A DNA stretch of 64,000 nt from Nonomuraea glycinis (GTDB lineage Bacteria; Actinomycetota; Actinomycetes; Streptosporangiales; Streptosporangiaceae), in contig NZ_BMNK01000008.1 of NCBI RefSeq assembly GCF_014646515.1, forward strand, positions 1-64,000. Direction: 5' to 3'. The notes beneath the pieces were generated by a model. The model saw only the letters and a program-made list of their open reading frames with translations, was not told the DNA's origin and did no database searches. Made by a program: the position numbers and the translations under genes. Positions 52,063 through 61,587 of this stretch are shown here, piece after piece; the first letter of the stretch is position 1; each line of letters opens with the position of its first letter.

Positions 52063-53382
52063 TCAGCGTCTGGGAAGCCTAATGGTGACGACAAGTCCTC
52101 CACCCTCCCGGGGCACCGCGTTCACGGTGCCGCCGTGAGCCTGCACCACCGCACGGACGATGGACAGCCCGAGACCCGCTCCCTTGGCCGAATCCACGCG
52201 GTCGGCATTGAGCCTCCTGAACGGCTCGAACAGGCTGTTCACCTCGTACGCCGGGACATGTTGCCCCGTGTTGGCCACCTGAACAACCAAGGCGCCGTCT
52301 GCCATTCCCGTTCGGATCCATACTTTTCCGTTTTCGGGAACGTTGTACTTCACGGCGTTCTCAAGGAGGTTGCTGACGGAGCGCTCCAAGAGCACGGGAT
52401 CGCCGATGGTAGGCGCGCTGACCAGTTCGGTGGTCAACGTGACGCCGTGCTCTTCCGCGAAAGGCGTAACCTGCTCCACCGCCGTCTGCGCGACGTCCAT
52501 GATGTCCACCGGCTTGCGCACCGCGAGCTCGCGCTCGCTCCTGGCGAGCAGCAGCAGCCCCTCGATGAGCTTCTCGTTGCGCGCGTTGACCTCCAGGAGG
52601 GTACGGCCCAGCGCCTTGAGATCCTCGGACGCCTCAGGGTCGGACAGGGCGATCTCCAGGACCGTCCGGTTGATGGTGAGCGGCGTGCGCAGCTCGTGCG
52701 AGGCGTTGGCGACGAAGCGGCGCTGGGCGTCGAAGGCGACGTTGAGCCGGATCAGCATGTCGTCGAAGGTGTCGGCCAGCTCCTTGAGCTCGTCGTTCGG
52801 CCCCTGCAGGTCGATGCGCTGGTGGGCCAGGGTGCTCTCGGAGAGCTTGCGGGCCGTGGAGGTCATCTGGCTGACGGGCCGCAGCGCCCGGTCGGCCACG
52901 AAGTAGCCGAAGATGACGGCGAGGATGCCGACGCCCAGCAGCCCCAGGATCGACTGCCTGACCAGGGTGTCCAGCACCTCGTTGATGCCGTTCACGCGCA
53001 GCAGCTTGACCTGCGTCTCCAGGTAGGCGGCGAGGTCGGAGGGGGTGCCGTTCGGCAGCTTCAGTTCGTACACGAAGCCCGTGTAGAGGACCGAGCGCAC
53101 GATGAAGTAGATCACCACCAGCAGCAGCGCCCCGGCCAGGAAGAACATGCCGCTGTAGGTCAGCGCGAGCCGCCAGCGGATGCTCACCTTGCCCGGGAGA
53201 TCCCTCATGCGCTCCATCGTGCCGCGCGGATCCGGCGGGTGCGACGGCGGTGGCGGGCCGTCCCAGACGGGCGGCCCGCTGGGCGGCGGCGGCCCCTGTC
53301 CGGCCCGCACCGCCTTCCGCTCCGAGTGCGGGCTGATCATCGGGTGCGTGGGCACCGACTCACGGTCCGGCCTTTCCGTCAC
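52063..53382 (-). CDS. Sensor histidine kinase (HAMP, HisKA, HATPase)
   Basis: 439 aa from a GTG at 53382 that overlaps the response-regulator stop by 4 bp. The first 65 residues are Pro-rich and cytoplasmic (PPPPSGPPVWDGPPPPSHPP). Two membrane helices (about 75-98 and 150-172) enclose an extracellular loop of about 50 residues. A HAMP region follows, then the phosphoacceptor His in FVANASHELRTPLTINRTV and the ATPase domain with NLLENAVKYNVPENGKVWI and GAGLGLSIVRAVVQAHGG. The partner is the OmpR-type regulator encoded just upstream. The stimulus is unknown. Confidence 0.95.
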   Translation of the reverse strand: MTERPDRESVPTHPMISPHSERKAVRAGQGPPPPSGPPVWDGPPPPSHPPDPRGTMERMRDLPGKVSIRWRLALTYSGMFFLAGALLLVVIYFIVRSVLYTGFVYELKLPNGTPSDLAAYLETQVKLLRVNGINEVLDTLVRQSILGLLGVGILAVIFGYFVADRALRPVSQMTSTARKLSESTLAHQRIDLQGPNDELKELADTFDDMLIRLNVAFDAQRRFVANASHELRTPLTINRTVLEIALSDPEASEDLKALGRTLLEVNARNEKLIEGLLLLARSERELAVRKPVDIMDVAQTAVEQVTPFAEEHGVTLTTELVSAPTIGDPVLLERSVSNLLENAVKYNVPENGKVWIRTGMADGALVVQVANTGQHVPAYEVNSLFEPFRRLNADRVDSAKGAGLGLSIVRAVVQAHGGTVNAVPREGGGLVVTIRLPRR

Positions 53383-54032
53383 AACTTGTACCCAACTCCC
53401 GGCACGGTCTCGATCACCTGCGGCTCGCCCAGCTTCTTGCGCAGGGTCATCATGGTCACCCGCACCACGTTGGTGAACGGGTCGATGTTCTCGTCCCAGG
53501 CCTTGTCCAGCAGGTCCTCCTGGCTGACCACGGCGCCCTCGGCCCGCATGAGCTCCTCCAGGACCGCGAACTCCTTCTTGGTCAGCACGACCTCCTTGCC
53601 CTCGCGCTCCACCAGCCGCTTGCCCGGGTCGAGCCGGATGCCGCCGCGTTCGAGCACCGGCGGCAGGGCGGGGGCCGAGCGGCGGCCCAGCGCGCGCACC
53701 CGGGCGACCAGCTCGATGAAGACGAACGGCTTGGCGAGGTAGTCGTCGGCGCCGAGGCCGAGCCCCTCCACCTTGTCGTCCACGTCGCCGGAGGCGGTCA
53801 GCATCAGGATCCGCGAGGAGGTGCGCTGCTCGACCAGGCGGCGGCAGACCTCGTCACCGTGCACCACCGGCAGGTCGCGGTCCAGGACGATCACGTCATA
53901 GTCGATGTAGGAGGTGCGCTCCAGCGCGCCGCCGCCGTCGTAGGCCACGTCCACGGCCATGGCCTCGCGCCGCAGTCCGGTCGCGATCGCGTCCGCGAGC
54001 ACCCGCTCATCCTCGACCACCAGCACTCGCAC
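53379..54032 (-). CDS. OmpR-family response regulator
   Basis: 217 aa from a GTG at 54032 (VRVLVVEDERVLADAIATGL) with AGAGAGG eight bases upstream; the open frame reaching 54299 is not used. The receiver domain has the phospho-Asp in DVIVLDRDLPVVHGDE and Lys in DDYLAKPFVFIELV; the C-terminal winged helix has LTKKEFAVLEELMRAEGAVV and VTMMTLRKKLGEPQVIETVP. It is translationally coupled to the kinase that follows. A strong candidate for envelope or cell-wall stress control, but the regulon cannot be read here. Confidence 0.95.
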   Translation of the reverse strand: MRVLVVEDERVLADAIATGLRREAMAVDVAYDGGGALERTSYIDYDVIVLDRDLPVVHGDEVCRRLVEQRTSSRILMLTASGDVDDKVEGLGLGADDYLAKPFVFIELVARVRALGRRSAPALPPVLERGGIRLDPGKRLVEREGKEVVLTKKEFAVLEELMRAEGAVVSQEDLLDKAWDENIDPFTNVVRVTMMTLRKKLGEPQVIETVPGVGYKL

Positions 54033-54279
54033 CCTGGTACACCTCTCTCCGATTCTGACTGAGTAATTCTGCCCACAGCAGCGATAAGCGCACGGTAAGG
54101 CATGTTCACCCGCGCCCTGACTCCCGTGCCACAAGGCACAGAAGATTTCATGTTTCGGAAGCGGAACAGTCTGGGTACACCTGCGAAACACCCAAGACCC
54201 GTACGCCGGCTTCGGCGTTCGCGGGCGATGGGCCACTCTTCGCCCCGCACGAGCACGAACCCCTGAGAGAGTAGGTGAG

Positions 54280-54444
54280 ATGGGCGAGTTCACGACCACG
54301 ATCGAAAGCCGCCTCGACCAGGCTTACAAGAGCCTTCGGGAGGCCCGGAGCACCGGCGACGACTACCTCGCCGACACCCTCACCGCCGAGATCGAGGATC
54401 TGCGCCGCCTGGCCGACGATCACGGCATTCCCCTTCCCCGCTGA
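54280..54444 (+). CDS. 54-aa conserved-looking helical protein
   Basis: An ATG at 54280 preceded by GTAGGTGAG opens 54 codons: GEFTTTIESRLDQAYKSLRE, ARSTGDDYLADTLTAEIEDL, RRLADDHGIPLPR and a TGA at 54442-54444. Strong actinobacterial codon bias, an amphipathic helical pair and a strong terminator eight bases later support a real gene. It is divergent from the two-component operon. Function unknown. Confidence 0.75.
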   Translation: MGEFTTTIESRLDQAYKSLREARSTGDDYLADTLTAEIEDLRRLADDHGIPLPR

Positions 54445-54451
54445 GCGTGAC

Positions 54452-54484
54452 ACGGCCGGAGCCCCCGTGCGGGGCTCCGGCCGT
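54452..54484 (+). terminator. Terminator after the 54-aa gene
   Basis: ACGGCCGGAGCCCC (54452-54465) and its perfect complement (54471-54484) form a 14-bp stem with a 5-nt loop. It also lies 15 bp beyond the end of the convergent inositol monophosphatase gene and may stop both transcripts. Confidence 0.85.
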
Positions 54485-54498
54485 CCGTCCTGCCAGGG

Positions 54499-55296
54499 TC
54501 AGGCGTCCCGCTCGGGATCGAGCGACGCGAGCAGGTCGTGCAGTTCCTCGAACAGGCCCGGCGCCGCGCACAGCGTCAGCTCGCTGTTGTACGGCCTGCC
54601 GTCCAGCCCGCCGATCCTGGCCCCGGCCTCGCTGGCCACCAGACCCGCCGCGGCGTAGTCCCAGTAGTTGATGCCCCGCTCGTAGTAGGCGTCCACCCGG
54701 CCGGCGGCCACCGAGCACAGGTCGGCGGCGCAGGAGCCGCCCCGCCTGATGTCGCGCACCCTCGGCAGCACGCCGGTGAGCACCTCCGCCTGGACGGCCC
54801 GCCTGGCCGCGTCGTAGCCGAACCCGGTCGCCACCAGCGCCTGCGCCAGCGGCACGGCCGGGTTGCCGCGCAGCCGCTCACCGCCCAGCCAGGCGCCATC
54901 GCCGAGCGCCGCGGTGAACATCTCCCCGCGCGGCGCCACGTTCACCGCACCCGCCACGACCCGGCCGTTCACCTCGACGGCGATCGACACCGCCCAGTCG
55001 GGCAGGCCGTACAGGAAGTTGACGGTCCCGTCGATCGGGTCGACGACCCAGCGGACGTCGGACACGCCCGGCGCCTCGCCGCCCTCCTCGCCGAGGACGC
55101 GGTCGTCCGGCCGGACGGCCAGGATCCGCTGCCTGATGAGCTCCTCGGACGCCTTGTCGAGCACGGTGACCACGTCGGTGGGGCTGGACTTGGTCAGCAC
55201 GTCGGCGGAGGCCACGGACATGGTGGGCCGCTTGGCGAGCAGCATGTCGCCGGCCTCGCGGGCGATGTCCTCGGCCAGTCGCGCGAAGTCGGTCAT
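54499..55296 (-). CDS. Inositol monophosphatase family protein
   Basis: 265 aa from the ATG at 55296, whose A is also the last base of the S9 peptidase stop (TGATG). Metal and catalytic motifs are complete: GEEGG, WVVDPIDGTVNFLYGLPDWA, and NYWDYAAAGLVASEAGAR. It removes phosphate from myo-inositol-1-phosphate or related sugar phosphates; in actinobacteria this supports phosphatidylinositol and mycothiol. Other substrates (histidinol phosphate, PAP) are possible within the superfamily. Translationally coupled to the peptidase. Confidence 0.92.
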   Translation of the reverse strand: MTDFARLAEDIAREAGDMLLAKRPTMSVASADVLTKSSPTDVVTVLDKASEELIRQRILAVRPDDRVLGEEGGEAPGVSDVRWVVDPIDGTVNFLYGLPDWAVSIAVEVNGRVVAGAVNVAPRGEMFTAALGDGAWLGGERLRGNPAVPLAQALVATGFGYDAARRAVQAEVLTGVLPRVRDIRRGGSCAADLCSVAAGRVDAYYERGINYWDYAAAGLVASEAGARIGGLDGRPYNSELTLCAAPGLFEELHDLLASLDPERDA

Positions 55297-57272
55297 CACG
55301 CCACCGAGTCCGGGCGCTTCCACTCCTGGCCGAGGACGTGCCGGCCGAGGAAGGCCAGGACGGTCTCGTACCAGGCGACGGTGTTGCCGGGCTTGAGGAT
55401 CCAGTGGTTCTCGTCGGGGAAGTAGAGGAACTTCGACTCGACCTCGGAGCGGCGCAGGTCCCACCACAGGCGCAGCGCCTCGCCGATCGGCACCCGGTAG
55501 TCCTTGTCGCCGTGGATGACGAGCATGGGGGTGCTGATCCGGTCCAGGCCGTGGTGCGGGGAGAGCTTGGTGTAGCGCTCGGAGCCGGGGGCGCCGAACT
55601 CCCGCTGCCAGTAGGCGGCCATGTCGGTGGTGCCGGCGAACTGGTCGAGGTTCCACAGCGAGGCGTGGGTGACGATCGCCTTGTAGCGGTCGCTGTGGCC
55701 GGCCACCCAGTTGGCCATGTAGCCGCCGAACGAGCCGCCCATCGCGGCGGTCCGCTCGCTGTCGAGGTCGTCCCTGGCCAGCGCCACGTCCACGATCGCG
55801 TCGAGGTCGGCCATGGTGCGCGGGCCCCAGTCGCCCCAGCCCCGGTCGATCATGTCCTGACCGTAACCCGTGGACAGGCAGGGGTCGGGCATCAACACGG
55901 CGTAACCGTGCTGGGCCATGATCCACGCCTGCCAGCGCCACTGCCAGTCGTTCCACGAGGCCACCGGACCGCCGTGGATCCACAGCAGGAACGGCGCCGG
56001 CTCGGCGGCGGAGGCGGTCTCGGGCAGGATGAGCCAGCCCCGGACGGTGGCGCCGTCGTCGGCCGTCGCGGAGATCTCCGTCAGCGTGCCGGGCACCTCC
56101 GGGCGCGGCGCGGGCGAGGGCAGGTCGGTGACCTCGCCGGTGGCGACGTCGATCCGGGCGGGTCCGGGAGCCAGGGCGAGACCGCTGCGCAGCGCGTGGA
56201 CGAAGCGGCCGTCGGCGGAGGCGTTGAGCCCGAGGTAGGCGGCGTCGTCCCCGGTGAGCCGGGTGTGCGCGCCGGTCAGCGGGACGCGGAAGATCGGACG
56301 GCGGCCCTGATGGTCGGCGGTGATGTAGACGGCCGAGGAGTCGGGCGCCCACGCGACGTCCGACGGGAACAGGTCGGGCGCGTAGGCGCGGCCCTCTCCC
56401 GTGGCCAGGTCGCCCAGCCAGAGCTCGACCCTGGCCGAGAGGTCCGAGCCGGTGAGCCGCTCCCGGGCGCAGGCGACCCGCATGCCGTCCGGGGAGACGG
56501 CCAGCGGACCGCCGAAGTCCCAGCCCTCCTCGCCGAACAGGGTGCGCCGCTCCCCGCTCGCCACGTCGATCGCCACCAGCTCCGTCCGCTGCTCGCCGGC
56601 GGGCAGCGGGATCCGCCAGGTGGCGAGCACGGTGGAGCCGTCCGGGGTGAGCGCGAAGGAGGCCTCGCGCAGCGCCTCGCCGGGGTCGGGGGTGAGCTCG
56701 CGCACCTCCTCCAGCCGGTCGTCGCCGAGCCGGGCCGCGAACAGCCTGACGTGGCCGGGGCCGAGGTCGTGGTCCCAGTAGCGGACCGGGTAGCCCTCGT
56801 GCAGGATCGCGCTGCTTCCGGCGTCCTTGCGGGCCTTACGGCGCTCCTGCTCCGTCGCCTCCTCGCCGTCGAGCACGTCGGAGGCGAACACCACCACGTC
56901 ACCCGCCGTACGGAAGGCGCCGATGCCGCCGGGCCTGGTGGCCACCTGGCGGGCCTCACCGCCGGCGCGGGGCAGCAGCCAGAGCGCGGGCACCTCACCG
57001 TCGCCGTCCTTGACGGTGGGGTCCGGCCGGGCGGAGGTGAACAGCAGGTCACCGGCGGCGGTGAACTCCGCCGCCGTCTCCCCCTTGGCCGACCTGGTCA
57101 GCCGGTACGGCTCGCCGTCCAGCGGGATGGACCACAGCGCGGTGCCGTACGACTTCCCGTCGGGGTTGAGGGTCTGCACCGCCGAGACCAGCCGGGAGCC
57201 GTCAGGCGCCAGCTTCAGTGAGAGGACTCGAGGGATGGCGACATAGTCGCGGATATCGTCAAATGCGCTCAC
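55296..57272 (-). CDS. S9-family prolyl-oligopeptidase-type peptidase
   Basis: 658 aa: an N-terminal beta-propeller (about 1-400, repeats such as RVLSLKLAPDGSRLVSAV and GPLAVSPDGMRVACAR) and a C-terminal alpha/beta-hydrolase domain. The nucleophile Ser is in AAMGGSFGGYMANWVAGH, the Asp in MLVIHGDKDYRVPIGEALRL and the His in FPDENHWILKPGN. It cleaves short peptides in the cytoplasm (acyl-aminoacyl-peptidase or DPP-like). A GTG at 57272 is the start (VSAFDDIRDYVAIPRVL); the gene is divergent from the ferrochelatase gene. Confidence 0.95.
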   Translation of the reverse strand: MSAFDDIRDYVAIPRVLSLKLAPDGSRLVSAVQTLNPDGKSYGTALWSIPLDGEPYRLTRSAKGETAAEFTAAGDLLFTSARPDPTVKDGDGEVPALWLLPRAGGEARQVATRPGGIGAFRTAGDVVVFASDVLDGEEATEQERRKARKDAGSSAILHEGYPVRYWDHDLGPGHVRLFAARLGDDRLEEVRELTPDPGEALREASFALTPDGSTVLATWRIPLPAGEQRTELVAIDVASGERRTLFGEEGWDFGGPLAVSPDGMRVACARERLTGSDLSARVELWLGDLATGEGRAYAPDLFPSDVAWAPDSSAVYITADHQGRRPIFRVPLTGAHTRLTGDDAAYLGLNASADGRFVHALRSGLALAPGPARIDVATGEVTDLPSPAPRPEVPGTLTEISATADDGATVRGWLILPETASAAEPAPFLLWIHGGPVASWNDWQWRWQAWIMAQHGYAVLMPDPCLSTGYGQDMIDRGWGDWGPRTMADLDAIVDVALARDDLDSERTAAMGGSFGGYMANWVAGHSDRYKAIVTHASLWNLDQFAGTTDMAAYWQREFGAPGSERYTKLSPHHGLDRISTPMLVIHGDKDYRVPIGEALRLWWDLRRSEVESKFLYFPDENHWILKPGNTVAWYETVLAFLGRHVLGQEWKRPDSVA

Positions 57273-57328
57273 TCGATCGAACCTACCTCGTGCGAGGACC
57301 ACCGGCACTGCGGCATAGGGTTGGCGGC

Positions 57329-58315
57329 GTGGGAGATGGCGTGGGAGATTACGACGCGCTGCTGGTGTTGTCGTTCGGGGGTCCGGAGGGGCCCGACGAC
57401 GTGCTGCCGTTCCTGGAGAACGTCGTGCGCGGCCGCGGCGTCCCCCGGGAGCGGCTGATGGAGGTCGCCGAGCACTACCAGGGCTTCGGCGGCGTCAGCC
57501 CGATCAACCGGCAGAACCGCGAGCTCGTCGAGGCACTGCGGCCGATCGCGGGCGTGCCGGTCTACTGGGGCAACCGCAACTGGCACCCCTTCGGCGAGGA
57601 CACCGTGCGGCGGATGGCGGCCGACGGCGTGCGCAAGGCGGCGGTCTTCGCCACCTCCGCCTACGCCGGCTACTCCAGCTGCCGCCAATACTACGAGGAC
57701 ATCGCCAGGATCTCCGTCGTCGGCGGCCCCGAGCTGGTCAAGCTCCGGCACTACGGCGACCACCCGGGCTTCGTCGAAGCCATGACGGACCACACCCGGC
57801 AGGCGCTGGCGCGGCTCGGGCGCGACGACGCGCGCCTGGTGTTCACCGCGCACAGCATCCCGGTCTCGATGGCCGAGACGGCCGGCCCCTCGGGCGGTCT
57901 GTACGAAGCGCAGCTGCGCCGCACCGCCGAGCTGGTCTGCCGGTCGCTGGGCCGTACCGAGCGCTTCGACCTGGTGTGGCAGTCGCGCAGCGGCCCGCCT
58001 CAGGTGCCGTGGCTGGAGCCGGACGTCTGCGACCACCTGCGGGCCATCGACGCCAAGTCCGTGGTGCTGGTGCCGATCGGGTTCGTCTCCGACCACATGG
58101 AGGTCGTCTACGACCTCGACACCGAGGCCAGGCAGGTGGCCGACGAGCTGGGGCTGCCCATGGAGCGGGCGGCGACCGCCGGCACCCACCCGGCCTTCGT
58201 CCGGATGGTGCGCGAGCTCATGGACGAGCCCGAGCCCGTCGCCTGCGCGTTGACCTGCTGCCCGCCGCCCCGCCGCCGTCCGGCGCAGGCCCCCTCAGGC
58301 TCTCAGGCTCCTTAG
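57329..58315 (+). CDS. hemH: Ferrochelatase (coproporphyrin III type)
   Basis: 328 aa. Inserts Fe2+ into coproporphyrin III in the coproporphyrin-dependent haem route of actinobacteria (also called CpfC). Motifs: YDALLVLSFGGPEGPDDVLP, GGVSPINRQNRELVEAL, NRNWHPFGEDT, FTAHSIPVSMAE, SRSGPPQVPWLEPDVCDHL and VVLVPIGFVSDHMEVVYDLD. Cysteines in CALTCCPPP near the C-terminus and earlier ones fit the 2Fe-2S cluster of actinobacterial enzymes. Two GTG starts (57329, 57341) lie in a short repeated GTGGGAGAT; either is possible. Its end overlaps the convergent transglycosylase gene by 4 bp. Confidence 0.95.
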   Translation: MGDGVGDYDALLVLSFGGPEGPDDVLPFLENVVRGRGVPRERLMEVAEHYQGFGGVSPINRQNRELVEALRPIAGVPVYWGNRNWHPFGEDTVRRMAADGVRKAAVFATSAYAGYSSCRQYYEDIARISVVGGPELVKLRHYGDHPGFVEAMTDHTRQALARLGRDDARLVFTAHSIPVSMAETAGPSGGLYEAQLRRTAELVCRSLGRTERFDLVWQSRSGPPQVPWLEPDVCDHLRAIDAKSVVLVPIGFVSDHMEVVYDLDTEARQVADELGLPMERAATAGTHPAFVRMVRELMDEPEPVACALTCCPPPRRRPAQAPSGSQAP

Positions 58316-59469
58316 GCGTAGGTGCGGGCGTACGCCTCGGCGATGCCCATCACCTTGTCGACGTAGTCCCATGAATGGTTGTAGTGCCAGATCGCCTTGC
58401 GCAGCTTCTCGCCGCCCTGGCCGGCGCCGGTCGCGCAGAGGTAGTTGGCCGCGCCCGGCACCGCGTCGTACGGGCTCCAGATGTCGGCCGTGCCGTCGCC
58501 GTCGCCGTCCACCCCGTAGGACTTCCAGGTGGCGGGCATGAACTGCATCGGCCCGAGCGCGCCCGCGCTGGAGGGGCCGTTGTTGCGCCCGTGGCCGGTC
58601 TCCACCTGCCCGATCGCGGCCAGCACCGTCCAGGACAGCCCCGGGCAGCGGGTGGCCGAGAGCTTGTAGAGGTCCAGATAGCTGCCGGGCCGCCCGGTGG
58701 TGGCGACCGGCTGCTCGCGCTGCTTCTTCTTGCGGGTCCCCGCGTCCAGCAGGAGGACCTGGGCGCCCTTGCCGAGCAGCTTGCGCACGCCCGCCTCGCC
58801 GATGCGGCCCTCCTTGCCGTGCAGCAGCACCGCGACGCCCGGCGCCAGCCCGAGCGTCCGGCCCAGCTCGGCGCTCACCAGGCCGTCGACCCCGGACAGG
58901 CCCAGCGGGGCCGAGGCCGCGACGCGCAGCCTGGGTCCGCCGTCCACCTGGTAGTGAGCGCCCAGCACCAGGCCGAACTCGCGCGTCGCGGCGGCGTCGG
59001 CGACGAGCTCGCCCCTGGCCAGGGCGCTCCAGACGGCGGGCTGGTCGGCTACCGGCCGGGGCGTCCAGGAGCGGAAGTCGGCGGGGTCGACGGCGAGCAG
59101 GTTCAGCCCGGTGCCCGAGATCTTGACCGCGCCCGCGTCCACCACGGCTGCCTTGGTCACGTGCGTCAGCTTCGCCAGCGCGAGGCGGGTCCGCCTGGGG
59201 ATCGTGGCGGGCGCGACGGCGAGCACGCGGGGCGGGGTGGGGGTGACGCCGGCGCCGCCCGCGCCGAAGTCCTTGACGGGAGCGGTCGTGGGGACGAGCT
59301 TGTCGAGCGCGGGGGTCTGTTGCTGGGGCGTCCGCCGCCGGGGCGGTTCGTGCGCGGTCTCCTGCGGGTCTCCCCCCAGGACCAGCACGACGCCACCGGC
59401 CGCGAGGGTGACGGCGAGTACGGCCACGACCATGAAGAGGACACCACGGAAGGAGGGAAGACCGGACAC
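58312..59469 (-). CDS. Membrane-anchored lytic transglycosylase
   Basis: 385 aa from a GTG at 59469. One N-terminal membrane helix (about residues 10-32, GVLFMVVAVLAVTLAAGGVV), a Pro/Thr-rich linker, a middle domain of unclear type, and a C-terminal soluble lytic transglycosylase domain with the catalytic Glu in AAIGQVETGHGRNN and SAGALGPMQFMPATWKSYGV, then WSPYDAVPGAANYLCATGAG. It cleaves peptidoglycan glycan strands outside the membrane. The frame extends upstream with Cys-rich residues unlikely to be real. Confidence 0.88.
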   Translation of the reverse strand: MSGLPSFRGVLFMVVAVLAVTLAAGGVVLVLGGDPQETAHEPPRRRTPQQQTPALDKLVPTTAPVKDFGAGGAGVTPTPPRVLAVAPATIPRRTRLALAKLTHVTKAAVVDAGAVKISGTGLNLLAVDPADFRSWTPRPVADQPAVWSALARGELVADAAATREFGLVLGAHYQVDGGPRLRVAASAPLGLSGVDGLVSAELGRTLGLAPGVAVLLHGKEGRIGEAGVRKLLGKGAQVLLLDAGTRKKKQREQPVATTGRPGSYLDLYKLSATRCPGLSWTVLAAIGQVETGHGRNNGPSSAGALGPMQFMPATWKSYGVDGDGDGTADIWSPYDAVPGAANYLCATGAGQGGEKLRKAIWHYNHSWDYVDKVMGIAEAYARTYA

Positions 59470-59560
59470 CCGGCACACGTTAACCCACTCGCCGAGAAAT
59501 GAGTTGCATTCCGGACAGACGCCACGCAAAGGTAAGCGGGCACAGTAAGGAGAGTCGTCC

Positions 59561-60763
59561 ATGGTCGGGCCTTACCGGGGGTTGTTCAACGGGCCCGGCG
59601 TCAAAGCCTTCGTGCTCGCCGGGTTCATCGGGCGGATGCCGATGTCCATGCTCGGCATCGGGATCGTGCTGCTGGTCCAGGGGCTCACCGGGTCGTACGC
59701 GATCGCCGGGGCCGTGGCCGCCGCCTCCAACATCTCCTTCGCCGTCGCCGCGCCCCTGTCCGGGCGCCTGGTGGACCGATTCGGCCAGAACCGGGTGATC
59801 ATCCCCTTCGCCGCGCTCAACGCGGTCGCGCTCGTGGCGCTCATGCTCAGCGCCCGCCTGGGCCTGCCGGAGTGGACCCTGTACGCCTCCGGCCTGCTGG
59901 TCGGCGCCACCTCGCTCTCCCTGGGCTCGATGGTGCGGGCACGCTGGTCCCGCCTGTACGGCGGCTCGGCGAAGCTGAACGCGGCCTTCGCCTTCGAGTC
60001 CGTCGCCGATGAGGTGATCTTCGTGACCGGGCCGGCCCTGGTCACGGTGCTGGCCACCGCGATCAACCCGTACGCGGGCCTGATCGTGGCGCTGGTGTGC
60101 ATGGTCGGCGGGTCGGTCGCGCTGGCGCTGCAGCGGCGCACCCAGCCTGTCGTCCAGCCGGTCCGGGCGGCCGGCGGCACGCCCATCCTCATTCCCGGGA
60201 TCGCCCTGCTGTCCTGCGTCTACCTGGCGGTGGGCGGGGTCTTCGGCTCGGTGGACCTGATCACCGTGGCCTACGCCGAGGACCACGGGGTGAAGTGGGC
60301 CGCCGGGTTCCTGCTGGCCGCCTTCGCGGGCGGCTCGATGGTGTCGGGGCTCTGGTTCGGCTCGCGGCGGTGGCGGGTCTCCCTGCGCGGCCGGTTCGTG
60401 CGATCCCTGGGCGTCTTCGTGGTCGGCCTGCTGCCGATCATGTTCATCGGCGACGTGCGGGTCATGGCGGCGGGCCTCTTCGTGGCCGGTCTGGCCATCT
60501 CGCCGACGCTCATCACCGGCTTCTCGCTGACCGAGCGACTGGTGCCGGCGTCGCTGCTCACCGAGGGCCTGGCCTGGATCTCCACCTCGATCGGGCTGGG
60601 CGTGGCGATGGGCGCGTGGGCGGGCGGCAGGCTCACCGAGGAGTTCGGCGCCTCCAACGCCTACGGCTTCTCGCTGGCCTGCGCGCTCGTCGCGGTGACC
60701 GTGGGACTGGCAGGTTCGGGTTTGCTGAGACTTCCCGGAGCGGCTTCACCGGCCGAGAGCTGA
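59561..60763 (+). CDS. MFS transporter
   Basis: 400 aa with 12 hydrophobic helices and typical MFS loops (GRLVDRFGQNRVIIPFAAL after helix 2, equivalent RWSRLYGG loops later). The overall pattern (short loops, large hydrophobic N-terminal pair) is that of drug or small-molecule exporters. Substrate unknown. It is divergent from the transglycosylase and followed 55 bp later by a deacetylase gene. Confidence 0.88.
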   Translation: MVGPYRGLFNGPGVKAFVLAGFIGRMPMSMLGIGIVLLVQGLTGSYAIAGAVAAASNISFAVAAPLSGRLVDRFGQNRVIIPFAALNAVALVALMLSARLGLPEWTLYASGLLVGATSLSLGSMVRARWSRLYGGSAKLNAAFAFESVADEVIFVTGPALVTVLATAINPYAGLIVALVCMVGGSVALALQRRTQPVVQPVRAAGGTPILIPGIALLSCVYLAVGGVFGSVDLITVAYAEDHGVKWAAGFLLAAFAGGSMVSGLWFGSRRWRVSLRGRFVRSLGVFVVGLLPIMFIGDVRVMAAGLFVAGLAISPTLITGFSLTERLVPASLLTEGLAWISTSIGLGVAMGAWAGGRLTEEFGASNAYGFSLACALVAVTVGLAGSGLLRLPGAASPAES

Positions 60764-60818
60764 TCCGCTACCGTCGAGACATCCCTCGCATCACCCTTCA
60801 CACTGGAAGCTATTTTTC

Positions 60819-61538
60819 ATGTCCCGACAATTCAGTTCACTTCTGGCCATTGCTGCAGTTGCCGTCACCCTCACCCCGGCACCCGCGCTCGCCCAGCCCA
60901 CCCCCAAGGAGGTCGACTGCACGCAGGTGAAATGCGTCGCGCTGACCTTCGACGACGGCCCGGGCCAGTACGCGGGGACCCTGCTCGACACCTTCAAGAA
61001 GTACAACGCGAAAGCGACGTTCTTCCTGGAGGGGCAGTACGTGAAAAGCCGTCCTTCCTATGTCAAGCGCATGGTGAAGGAAGGGCACGAGATCGGCAAT
61101 CACAGCTACAAACACCCCGATTTCACGAAGATGAGCGCCACCGCTATCCGGTCCGAGATCAAGAAGACCAACGACGCGATCAAGAAGGCCTCGGGCGCCG
61201 AGCCCAAGCTGCTGCGCCCTCCGTACGGTCTGGGAGGCGTGCTGATCTCGGAGGTCGCGGCCGAGTTCGACATGCCGATCATCCTGTGGACCGGCGGCTC
61301 CCGTGATTGGGAGTCCAAGAACGAGGCCGCGATCAAGAAGCAGACCCTCGCGGTCGCCAAGGACGACAGCATCGTCCTGATGCACGACTGGGTGAAGCAG
61401 ACCGTCGACGCGATGCCGTCGATCATCCAGACGCTGCAGAAGAACGGCTACCACCTCGTCAAGGTCACCGACATCACCAAGCACGAGAACCTCAAGCCCG
61501 GCGACACCTTCCCCCTTCCCGCAGGCTGGGAAAACTGA
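60819..61538 (+). CDS. Secreted polysaccharide deacetylase (NodB domain)
   Basis: 239 aa. A signal peptide (MSRQFSSLLAIAAVAVTLTP, cleavage after ALAQ region) and a NodB domain: ALTFDDGP, HEIGNHSYKHPDF metal site, LLRPPYG, ILWTGGSRDW and IVLMHDW. These enzymes remove acetyl groups from peptidoglycan, chitin or xylan. The metal-binding Asp-His-His set and catalytic Asp/His are present. It is shorter than two-domain members. Monocistronic, 55 bp after the MFS gene and 49 bp before the oxidase. Confidence 0.92.
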   Translation: MSRQFSSLLAIAAVAVTLTPAPALAQPTPKEVDCTQVKCVALTFDDGPGQYAGTLLDTFKKYNAKATFFLEGQYVKSRPSYVKRMVKEGHEIGNHSYKHPDFTKMSATAIRSEIKKTNDAIKKASGAEPKLLRPPYGLGGVLISEVAAEFDMPIILWTGGSRDWESKNEAAIKKQTLAVAKDDSIVLMHDWVKQTVDAMPSIIQTLQKNGYHLVKVTDITKHENLKPGDTFPLPAGWEN

Positions 61539-61587
61539 GTACCGTTCACGTTTAATCACGGTGCTCTTCTAGGCAGGGACGCGGCTC

